From positions 1 to 7,666 of the forward strand of contig URYG01000157.1 of the NCBI GenBank assembly GCA_900551985.1: a DNA stretch of 7,666 nucleotides, given 5' to 3'. A program made the position numbers and the translations under genes. The DNA is from an uncultured Prevotella sp. GTDB lineage: Bacteria; Bacteroidota; Bacteroidia; Bacteroidales; Bacteroidaceae. Every line of letters starts with the position of its first letter. Position 1 is the stretch's first letter. The notes under the pieces were generated by a model. That model was not told the origin of the DNA. It saw nothing but the letters and a program-made list of their open reading frames with translations, and searched no databases. Of the stretch, positions 1-5,676 are shown in pieces.

Positions 1-23
1 TGCCATCTCTTTTTCTTAACCAT
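1..23 (-). CDS. Possible 5' end of a leftward gene (only about 7 codons)
   Basis: A leftward ATG at 21-23 starts an open frame reading Met-Val-Lys-Lys-Lys-Arg-Trp that runs off the left edge. It lies about 20 bases beyond the expected transcription start of the promoter at 52-82, so a gene must begin close by. A second ATG at 4-6, in another frame, follows the purine-rich stretch AAGAAAAAGAG and is an equally possible start. The product cannot be judged from so few codons. Confidence 0.3.
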
Positions 24-51
24 TGTCTTGTAATTTTAATATTTGCGACTG

Positions 52-82
52 CAAAAGTACATTATTTCTTGCAGAATGCAAA
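52..82 (-). promoter_or_regulatory. Bacteroidota-type promoter for the gene beyond the left edge
   Basis: On the minus strand, TTTG (79-82) is followed after 19 bases by TACTTTTG (52-59). This matches the -33 TTTG and -7 TAnnTTTG consensus of the primary sigma factor of Bacteroidota, with a normal spacer. Transcription should start near position 45. It points away from the phosphatase gene, so it serves the next gene to the left. Confidence 0.65.
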
Positions 83-93
83 ATAAAATGGCA

Positions 94-120
94 ATTATTT
101 GCAGTTGGGCTGCAAATAAT
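94..120 (-). terminator. Hairpin after the HAD phosphatase gene, possible terminator
   Basis: A perfect 11-bp inverted repeat (94-104 and 110-120) with a 5-base loop begins 13 bases after the phosphatase stop codon. On the minus strand it is followed by TGCCATTTTATTTT, which is moderately U-rich. The stem has only three G-C pairs, so termination would be weak. It also lies 12 bases upstream of the -33 element of the next promoter and could instead be an operator. Confidence 0.45.
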
Positions 121-132
121 CACCATAAATCA

Positions 133-753
133 TTACTTCAAATAATCGTAGATTTTATCGCACCAGTCTTCTCCGTTCTGCGGACAATAGGTAAAGAGTC
201 CTACCTCAGAAGCCGCACAGCAGTTGCGGGCGCCATCATCAATAAAGAGACATTCCTCCGGCAGCGCCTTTTCCTGCGCCATCACGTAACGGAAGAAATT
301 CTCGTCTGGCTTCATATACTTCACCTCATAGCTGCGATACATGGCATCGAAATAATCACCGATAGGGTGACCGTCGCCAGAGAAGTCCTCACTATCCGTC
401 CAAGCCGATACGTATGGGTTGGTATTGCTGAGCAAAACCACGCGATACCCCTGCTTCTTGAGGTTTCTGATGGTCATCAACTTGCGGGCTGGCACCTCCT
501 TCATGTAGCCCAGCCAGCAATGCTGCAACTCCTCAAAGCTCACCTCTCGACCCACCTTCTCGCTCACCAGGTGGCGATACTCCTCCTCAGAAAGCTTTCC
601 TTCTTCGAGGTCGCCATTCAAGCCCGACTGCTTGTAAGGATCCATTTTCTCGGCAAACTCCTTCATACCTAACTCAACAAAGCGTTTGCCTGCCTCATTC
701 TCGTCGAGGGTGATCACGACACCACCCATATCAAAAATAACCGTCTTGATCAT
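133..753 (-). CDS. HAD-superfamily hydrolase, YihX-like phosphatase (subfamily IA)
   Basis: A 206-residue soluble hydrolase of the haloacid dehalogenase superfamily, most likely a phosphatase acting on a small phosphorylated metabolite. All four HAD motifs are visible: motif I FDMGGVV with nucleophile Asp8, motif II LLSNTN (Ser109), motif III Lys148 in YMKPD, and motif IV FIDDGARN (Asp172, Asp173). The helical cap lies at roughly residues 15-90. Motif I reads DMG instead of the usual DxD, as in E. coli YihX (glucose-1-phosphatase) and the epoxide-hydrolase N-terminal domain. The family is clear but the substrate cannot be read from sequence. The start is preceded by AAGGATAAT, and the same GGATAATATG context occurs at the metH start. 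The gene lies 34 bases after metH on the same strand, so cotranscription is likely; a role in methionine or folate metabolism is not implied by the sequence. Confidence 0.88.
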   Translation of the reverse strand: MIKTVIFDMGGVVITLDENEAGKRFVELGMKEFAEKMDPYKQSGLNGDLEEGKLSEEEYRHLVSEKVGREVSFEELQHCWLGYMKEVPARKLMTIRNLKKQGYRVVLLSNTNPYVSAWTDSEDFSGDGHPIGDYFDAMYRSYEVKYMKPDENFFRYVMAQEKALPEECLFIDDGARNCCAASEVGLFTYCPQNGEDWCDKIYDYLK

Positions 754-787
754 ATTATCCTTTTTACTAATACCTTTTTTATCCGAT

Positions 788-3592
788 TTAAAACAAATCT
801 AATTTGTTCTTTCTGGCTTCCTCCAGCGATGCAATCTTCGCCTGCTGTTCGTGATACTCATTTCGCAGACGTTCGTATCGCTCATCGAGTTCAGCTATAA
901 ACTTAGGGCATTCCGTCTCATTGAGGAATCGGGCACAGATACCGGCATTCAGCGAAGCATCCTTCACCCAGATAACCGGTCCATCATACACAGGGGCAAT
1001 CTTCAGCGCCACATGCAATTCACTGGTAGTTGCGCCTCCCACCATAATCGGAATGCGCAAGCCCGCCTTCTGCATTTCCTGGGCAGTGTGAACCATCTCT
1101 TCCAGCGATGGAGTAATCAAGCCGCTCAAGCCGATGGCATCCACCTTCTCTTCTATCGCCTTCTTCACAATCTGCTCGGCAGGTACCATCACGCCCAGGT
1201 CGATGATATCATAGTTGTTGCACGACATCACCACGCACACGATATTCTTACCGATATCATGCACATCTCCCTTCACGGTTGCCATCAGAATCTTTCCGGC
1301 AGAAGTACTTCCACCCTGCTTCTCTGCTTCGATATGCGGCTGGAGGATGGAAACGGCAGCCTTCATTGTTCGTGCCGTCTTCACCACCTGCGGCAAGAAC
1401 ATCTCGCCCTTACCGAAGAGCTCACCCACCAGATTCATACCATCCATCAGCGGTCCCTCGATGACGTTCACGGCATGCGGATACTTCTGCAATGCCTCAT
1501 CTATATCAGGCTGCAGGAACTCGGTGATACCCTTCTGCAGGGCATACTTCAATCTTTCCTCCACTTCCTGCTTACGCCACTCTGGTGCAGCAGGTTTCGG
1601 AGCTGGCGCACCGCCCGCTTTGGCTGCAGCCTTGGCAGCATCTGCCTTCGCCTTGATTTCGGCTGCCAGTTCGATGAGATCATCGGCAGCACCCTTTCTT
1701 CTGTTCAACACCACATCCTCGATGAGTTCGAGCTGTTCTTTAGGAATTTTATTATAATCCATTCTTGCCTTGGCATTTACGATACCAAAGTCCATACCCA
1801 CCTTCTGGGCATGATGCAGGAATACACAATGAATCGCTTCGCGGATATACGTATTGCCACGGAACGAGAACGAGAGGTTGCTGACTCCACCACTGACATG
1901 TGCTCCAGGCAGATTCTGATGAATCCACTCGGTGGCACGGATGAATTCCACGGCATAATTGTCGTGCTCCTCCATACCCGTAGCGATAGCAAGCACATTC
2001 GGGTCGAAGATGATATCGAGCGGATTCATCCCCAGTTTATCTACCAGAAGGCGATAAGCACGCTCGGCAATCTCGATACGTCGCTCATAGGTAGTAGCCT
2101 GTCCCACTTCATCGAAGCACATCACCACTACGGCGGCACCATAGCGCATCACATCACGTGCATGAGAGAGGAAAACCTCTTCACCCTCCTTCAGGGAGAT
2201 GGAATTCACGATACACTTACCCTGACAGCACTTCAGTCCGGCAAGAATCACATCCCACTTCGAGGAGTCAATCATCACAGGCACCTTGGCAATCTCAGGT
2301 TCTGCCGCTATCATATTGAGGAAGTTCACCATTTCCGCCTTGGCATCCAACAGTCCGTCGTCCATATTCACGTCCACCACGGCTGCACCATCTGCCACCT
2401 GCTTGCGGGCAATACCGATGGCTTCCTCATAACCTTTTTCATTAATCAATCGCAGGAACTTCCTACTACCAGCCACGTTACAGCGTTCGCCTACGTTAAC
2501 GAATCGGCTGGCATCTACAGGCAGATGAACGGAGTCATCCACCTGCAGCAAGTCCAAGCCCGAGAGCCACATATACTTAGGTTTCTCTACTACCTGATGC
2601 GGTTTCTTACCCTCGGCACTTCGAGCATAGTGAGCGATGAATTCTGGACTGGTTCCACAGCAGCCGCCGATGATATTGACGATGCCCTCATCGATAAACT
2701 CAGCTATCTGCGGAGCCATAGACTCTGCCGTCTCGTCATATTGTCCCATCTCGTTAGGCAATCCGGCGTTAGGATGTGCACTAATATAATAAGGTGCAAC
2801 CTTTGCCAGATGCTCGATGAATGGCTTCATCTGAGGAGCACCGAAGGCACAGTTCATACCAACCGAGAAAATAGGATAAGGAGAGAGCGAAGCCAGGAAA
2901 GCATCCACGGTCTGACCGCTCAGTGTTCTGCCAGCCAGATCACTCACCGTAAGACTAATCATAATAGGCAGTTCTACCCCATGCTTCTTCATCATAGTGA
3001 TGGCAGCATCGATCATCGCCTTACAGTTGAGCGTATCGAAGATGGTCTCAATCAAAATCACATCCGCACCACCTTCGATGAGACCATCCACCTGTTCGCA
3101 GACATCGGTGAAAAGTTCATCGTACGTAATCTCCCGGGCGGCAGGATCACTGACGTCCGGACTCATGGAACAAGTCTTGTTGGTAGGTCCCACATCTCCT
3201 GCTACGAAGCGTGGTTTATCGGGTGTAGAAAACTTATCGCATTCGATACGCGCCAAGCGGGTGCCCTCGAAAGCCATCTCCCTAGCACAGTCTTCCAGGT
3301 GATAATCAGCCTGTGAGATGCGCTGACACGAGAAGGTGTTCGCCGTAATGATGTCGGCGCCCGCCTCCAGGTAACGTCGGTAAATATCTGAGATAACATC
3401 AGGGCGAGTGATGTTGAGCATGTCGTTGTTGCCCTTCATCATTCCCGGTACATCACGGAAACGCTCGCCACGGAAGTCATCCTCGGTTAAATTATACTTC
3501 TGAATCTCGGTACCCATGGCACCATCCAGAATCAGAATCTTCTTTTCACATTGAGCTTTGAACTTTGAACTTTGAACTTTATGATTTGCCAT
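788..3592 (-). CDS. metH: Cobalamin-dependent methionine synthase lacking the reactivation domain
   Basis: Cytoplasmic enzyme that moves the methyl group of 5-methyltetrahydrofolate to homocysteine through methylcobalamin, giving methionine and tetrahydrofolate. Domains in order: homocysteine/zinc barrel (about 18-325; LDGAMGTEIQ, zinc ligands Cys248 in GMNC and Cys311/Cys312 in GGCCGTS); folate barrel (about 363-630; NVGERCNVAGS, MIDSSKW, SGGVSNLSF); an Ala/Pro/Lys-rich linker (about 647-670); cobalamin cap and Rossmann modules (about 672-905) with the base-off box DVHDIGKN, axial ligand His778, and VGGATTS. The 934-residue protein ends at LEEARKNK, where E. coli MetH (1227 residues) continues into the AdoMet-binding activation domain, so that domain is absent. 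The ATG at 3592 follows AGGATAAT and an in-frame TAG, and no later Met precedes the conserved core. Codons 5-14 lie inside a heptanucleotide tandem repeat (see findings). No cobalamin riboswitch fits in the 123-base upstream gap. Confidence 0.96.
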   Translation of the reverse strand: MANHKVQSSKFKAQCEKKILILDGAMGTEIQKYNLTEDDFRGERFRDVPGMMKGNNDMLNITRPDVISDIYRRYLEAGADIITANTFSCQRISQADYHLEDCAREMAFEGTRLARIECDKFSTPDKPRFVAGDVGPTNKTCSMSPDVSDPAAREITYDELFTDVCEQVDGLIEGGADVILIETIFDTLNCKAMIDAAITMMKKHGVELPIMISLTVSDLAGRTLSGQTVDAFLASLSPYPIFSVGMNCAFGAPQMKPFIEHLAKVAPYYISAHPNAGLPNEMGQYDETAESMAPQIAEFIDEGIVNIIGGCCGTSPEFIAHYARSAEGKKPHQVVEKPKYMWLSGLDLLQVDDSVHLPVDASRFVNVGERCNVAGSRKFLRLINEKGYEEAIGIARKQVADGAAVVDVNMDDGLLDAKAEMVNFLNMIAAEPEIAKVPVMIDSSKWDVILAGLKCCQGKCIVNSISLKEGEEVFLSHARDVMRYGAAVVVMCFDEVGQATTYERRIEIAERAYRLLVDKLGMNPLDIIFDPNVLAIATGMEEHDNYAVEFIRATEWIHQNLPGAHVSGGVSNLSFSFRGNTYIREAIHCVFLHHAQKVGMDFGIVNAKARMDYNKIPKEQLELIEDVVLNRRKGAADDLIELAAEIKAKADAAKAAAKAGGAPAPKPAAPEWRKQEVEERLKYALQKGITEFLQPDIDEALQKYPHAVNVIEGPLMDGMNLVGELFGKGEMFLPQVVKTARTMKAAVSILQPHIEAEKQGGSTSAGKILMATVKGDVHDIGKNIVCVVMSCNNYDIIDLGVMVPAEQIVKKAIEEKVDAIGLSGLITPSLEEMVHTAQEMQKAGLRIPIMVGGATTSELHVALKIAPVYDGPVIWVKDASLNAGICARFLNETECPKFIAELDERYERLRNEYHEQQAKIASLEEARKNKLDLF
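3551..3580 (-). repeat. Heptanucleotide tandem array inside the metH start region
   Basis: On the minus strand, three perfect AAAGTTC units and one AAAGCTC unit follow directly after the fourth metH codon and encode residues 5-14 (KVQSSKFKAQ). Seven is not a multiple of three, so gain or loss of one unit would shift the reading frame. The same element recurs in opposite orientation at 3682-3713. Peptides of the VQSSKFK type are, from recall, common at the ends of Bacteroidota proteins, consistent with a widespread short repeat. Confidence 0.9.
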
Positions 3593-3698
3593 ATTATCCT
3601 AAAAACTTAAATAATGAAGAGAATTTAAACATCGAGAAGAGAACTGCCCGAAATGAAACATCATTATAAGATGCATTTCATAAAGTTCAAAGTTCAAA
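3564..3698. repeat. Perfect 21-bp inverted repeat flanking the metH start codon
   Basis: The arms at 3564-3584 and 3678-3698 are perfect reverse complements and enclose 93 bases. They are built from AAAGTTC units plus four flanking bases (ATGA/TCAT), and similarity extends imperfectly on both sides (TGC at the inner ends, a shared TTGAG at the outer ends). The metH ribosome-binding region and ATG lie inside the loop. A read-through smpB-metH transcript could fold the arms together. Confidence 0.85.
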
Positions 3699-3713
3699 TC
3701 TCAACGTTCAAAG
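3682..3713 (+). repeat. Heptanucleotide array after smpB, inverted copy of the metH array
   Basis: Units on the plus strand are AAAGTTC, AAAGTTC, AAATCTC, AACGTTC and a partial AAAG, beginning two bases after the smpB stop codon. It shares the degenerate TTGAGnTTTGAAC unit (minus strand) with the metH array. The two differ by one heptad in copy number, which suggests they are related copies that have slipped. Confidence 0.85.
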
Positions 3714-3715
3714 TA

Positions 3716-4195
3716 TTAAAAGTGCTTGATAGCTCTATCCATCTCTCTTCTATCCTCTTTTTCCTTCAGAGTCTGACGCTTGTCATACTCCTTCTTACCC
3801 TTGCAGAGGGCGATATCCACCTTGGCACGTCCATTGTCGTCGATGAAGACAAGTGTAGGCACGATGGTGAAGCCCGGCTGCTTGCTATCCTCTTCCAATC
3901 GGCGCAATTCGCGCTTGGTGAGAAGGAGCTTGCGGTCGCGGCGAGCCTCATGATTGGCGAAAGAGCCATAGAAATAAGGCGAGATATTCATACCCTTTAC
4001 CCAAAGTTCACCCTGATAGAAATCGCAATAGCAATCTACCAGGGATGCCTTACCGCCACGGATTGACTTGATCTCTGTACCGGTAAGTACGATACCAGCG
4101 GTATAAGTATCAACAAAGAAGTACTCGAACGATGCCTTCTTGTTGCGTATCTGTATAGGACTCTTCTTACGGAGTTCCTGATCTTTCTTATTCAT
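3716..4195 (-). CDS. smpB: SsrA-binding protein SmpB
   Basis: The 159-residue partner of tmRNA in trans-translation. It binds the tRNA-like domain of SsrA and carries it to ribosomes stalled on broken mRNAs. Family features are all present: an N-terminal RNKKASFEYFF block (17-27), GTEIKSIR at the tmRNA-binding face (39-46), KLLLTKREL (89-97), and the basic C-terminal tail KGKKEYDKRQTLKEKE (132-147) that enters the decoding centre. Length is normal for the family. The ATG at 4195 is preceded by an AGGAT Shine-Dalgarno-like sequence. It begins only 18 bases after the DMP19 gene on the same strand, so the two are very likely cotranscribed. The gene for tmRNA is not in the window. Confidence 0.97.
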   Translation of the reverse strand: MNKKDQELRKKSPIQIRNKKASFEYFFVDTYTAGIVLTGTEIKSIRGGKASLVDCYCDFYQGELWVKGMNISPYFYGSFANHEARRDRKLLLTKRELRRLEEDSKQPGFTIVPTLVFIDDNGRAKVDIALCKGKKEYDKRQTLKEKEDRREMDRAIKHF

Positions 4196-4213
4196 AATCC
4201 TAATACCTTAATA

Positions 4214-4717
4214 TTATATAATAGTGACGAAGTTTTCGATATGTTCATCAATATAGAAAGCCACCTTGCTGGTCCACTCCTCTTCGTTCTCCACGAATTC
4301 ATCATCGAAATCATCAAACTCAGGGAATTTCTCATAAAGCGCCATGAAATCCTCATCGCTCATATCCCCCTCGATATCCTCGTGATGACTCTTATAGAGG
4401 AAATGACTTTTCTTGATAAGCTTTGAAAGCTCCACGAGCCCCCAGTTACGGAACGCCTTGTCGGTAGGATTCTTCCAGAGGAAGGCACCATAGCCGTTAT
4501 GGATGAGCTGGATCATACCGCCATCCATCATCTCCTCGTGCAGGGTATCCCATGCCAGGAGCGTAATCTGGTCGCTATTGAGCTCAGCCATGGTCTCAGC
4601 AGTGAGTTCGCCACCAATCGCCTCGCGGATTGCATCCACGAAAGCCTTCACAAATTCATCCATGCCTGCCTCCGCTGCCTGCTGAAGCACGGCGTCCTGT
4701 ATCTTAACTTCAATCAT
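4214..4717 (-). CDS. DMP19-family (DUF4375) acidic protein
   Basis: A 167-residue, strongly acidic cytoplasmic protein. The central block with LLAWDTLHEEMMDGGMIQLIHNGYG, then RNWGLVELSKLI, then FPEFDDFDDEF and a C-terminal YIDEHIENF, matches my recollection of the DMP19/DUF4375 family. The Neisseria founding member acts as a DNA mimic that binds a transcription factor; whether this homologue does so is unknown. A longer frame reaches an ATG at 4756, but the promoter's -7 element lies at 4746-4753, upstream of any transcript end, so translation should begin at the ATG at 4717 (MIEVKIQD), which follows TTGAAGATT. As first gene of the leftward set it sits 18 bases upstream of smpB. The family call is firm; its role here is not known. 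Confidence 0.82.
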   Translation of the reverse strand: MIEVKIQDAVLQQAAEAGMDEFVKAFVDAIREAIGGELTAETMAELNSDQITLLAWDTLHEEMMDGGMIQLIHNGYGAFLWKNPTDKAFRNWGLVELSKLIKKSHFLYKSHHEDIEGDMSDEDFMALYEKFPEFDDFDDEFVENEEEWTSKVAFYIDEHIENFVTII

Positions 4718-4745
4718 AATCTTCAAAATTGCTATTTTCAGTTTG

Positions 4746-4776
4746 CAAAGATACATTAAAATAGGGACAAACCCAA
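4746..4776 (-). promoter_or_regulatory. Leftward promoter for DMP19-smpB-metH-HAD
   Basis: On the minus strand TATCTTTG (4746-4753) fits TAnnTTTG exactly. TTGG (4773-4776), 19 bases upstream, is a near match to the -33 TTTG. Transcription should start near 4739, about 22 bases before the ATG at 4717. It is the only consensus promoter I find for the leftward set; the smpB-metH gap shows none. Confidence 0.6.
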
Positions 4777-4822
4777 GAAAAAATCTAAATATTAGGTTAA
4801 AGAGTTAAAAAGAATACTCATT

Positions 4823-4856
4823 TTTGGGTATTTTACAGATATTTTTTGTACTTTTG
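4823..4856 (+). promoter_or_regulatory. Rightward promoter for the Fe-S scaffold/GGGtGRT operon
   Basis: TACTTTTG (4849-4856) is a perfect Bacteroidota -7 element. TTTG at 4823-4826 (spacer 22) or the overlapping TTGG (spacer 21) can serve as the -33 element. Transcription should start near 4863, leaving a leader of about 95 bases. It is divergent from the DMP19 promoter, with about 46 bases between them. Confidence 0.65.
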
Positions 4857-4881
4857 TGGTCGGAATTGAGGTTTAACGCCG

Positions 4882-4947
4882 ATGTTTCAGCAAAACAATA
4901 TGAATTTAAGAAGAAGAATTTATACTTTTATATATTCATTAATATAA
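4882..4947 (+). CDS. Possible leader peptide (uORF) before the Fe-S scaffold gene
   Basis: Inside the predicted leader, an ATG at 4882 opens a 21-codon frame (beginning MFQQNNMNLRRRIY) that ends with TAA 12 bases before the scaffold start. It has three consecutive Arg codons (AGA). No good ribosome-binding site precedes it. Its 3' end overlaps an AU-only hairpin, stem 4926-4933 with 4942-4949 and an 8-base loop. It may be chance in AT-rich DNA; the geometry is the only reason to list it. Confidence 0.2.
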   Translation: MFQQNNMNLRRRIYTFIYSLI

Positions 4948-4959
4948 AATTTAGCGAAT

Positions 4960-5661
4960 ATGATCTATTCTAAAGAAGTAGACAACATGTGCGTTGTCGC
5001 TAAGGGTCCTAACCACGGACCAGCTCCAATTCCTGAAGAGGGAAAATGGATTCAGGCAAAAGAGATCAAGGATATCTCTGGTTATACTCACGGTGTGGGT
5101 TGGTGTGCTCCTCAGCAGGGTGCTTGTAAGCTCTCTTTGAACATCAAGGAAGGCGTTATTCAGGAGGCTCTCGTTGAGACTATCGGTTGTACTGGTATGA
5201 CTCACTCAGCTGCTATGGCTTCTGAGATTCTTCCAGGCAAGACTATCCTTGAGGCTTTGAACACTGACCTCGTTTGCGATGCTATCAATACAGCAATGCG
5301 CGAGCTCTTCCTCCAGATTGTTTACGGTCGTAGCCAGAGCGCTTTCTCTGAGGGCGGTCTCGTTATCGGTGCAGGTCTTGAGGACTTGGGTAAGGGTCTT
5401 CGTTCACAGACTGGTACTCTCTATGGTACTGTAGCTAAGGGTACACGTTACCTCGAGTTGACAGAGGGTTACATCACAAAGCAGTTCTTGGATAAGGACA
5501 GCCAGGTTTGTGGTTACGAGTATGTTCACCTCGGCAAGATGATGGAGGCTATCAAGAACGGTATGGACGCTAACGAGGCTGTCAAGAAGTTCACAGGTAG
5601 CTACGGTCGTACAACTGCTGAGCAGGGTGTTGTTAAAGCAATTGATCCACGTAAAGAATAA
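4960..5661 (+). CDS. NifU/IscU-like iron-sulfur cluster assembly scaffold protein
   Basis: A 233-residue protein with a NifU_N-type domain, a fold on which Fe-S clusters are built before transfer to client proteins. Residues 45-100 align by eye with IscU: a Cys region at VGWCAPQQGAC (Cys49, Cys56), then KLSLNIKEGVIQEALVETIGC (Cys77) and SEILPGKTILEAL. A third candidate ligand is Cys106 in TDLVCDAIN. It is much longer than IscU (about 128 residues), with an extra C-terminal region of about 100 residues that includes Cys184; Cys11 adds another thiol. The start at 4960 (MIYSKEVDNMCVVAKGPNHG) agrees with homologues as I remember them; Met10 is less likely. No cysteine desulfurase is nearby, so it is not a standard isc/suf unit. 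It is followed after 15 bases by the GGGtGRT gene. Codon use is highly restricted, implying strong expression. Confidence 0.88.
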   Translation: MIYSKEVDNMCVVAKGPNHGPAPIPEEGKWIQAKEIKDISGYTHGVGWCAPQQGACKLSLNIKEGVIQEALVETIGCTGMTHSAAMASEILPGKTILEALNTDLVCDAINTAMRELFLQIVYGRSQSAFSEGGLVIGAGLEDLGKGLRSQTGTLYGTVAKGTRYLELTEGYITKQFLDKDSQVCGYEYVHLGKMMEAIKNGMDANEAVKKFTGSYGRTTAEQGVVKAIDPRKE

Positions 5662-5662
5662 T

Positions 5663-5668
5663 AAGGAG
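5663..5668 (+). promoter_or_regulatory. Strong Shine-Dalgarno site for the GGGtGRT gene
   Basis: AAGGAG lies 8 bases before the ATG at 5677, starting just after the scaffold stop codon. Many Bacteroidota genes lack a clear Shine-Dalgarno sequence, so this site fixes the start and fits a highly translated second cistron. Confidence 0.75.
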
Positions 5669-5676
5669 ATACAGAT

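Noticed and set aside
43..672. Plus-strand open frame of 209 codons opposite the HAD gene
   Set aside because: It covers a leftward promoter and is antisense to a HAD hydrolase with all four motifs; its translation has no recognisable domain.
851..3316. Open frame of 821 codons on the plus strand, antisense to metH
   Set aside because: It lies entirely opposite metH, whose domains and active-site residues are intact. Its translation is His/Ile/Leu-rich with no recognisable domain, as expected when codon bias keeps the opposite strand free of stops.
3593..3715. Cobalamin riboswitch or consensus promoter upstream of metH
   Set aside because: The gap is too short for a cobalamin riboswitch and largely taken up by the heptad repeat. 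No TAnnTTTG element is found on the minus strand there.
4718..4756. Longer N-terminus of the DMP19 protein starting at 4756
   Set aside because: The consensus -7 promoter element lies at 4746-4753, so the transcript begins after that ATG, and the extra 13 residues do not resemble the family.
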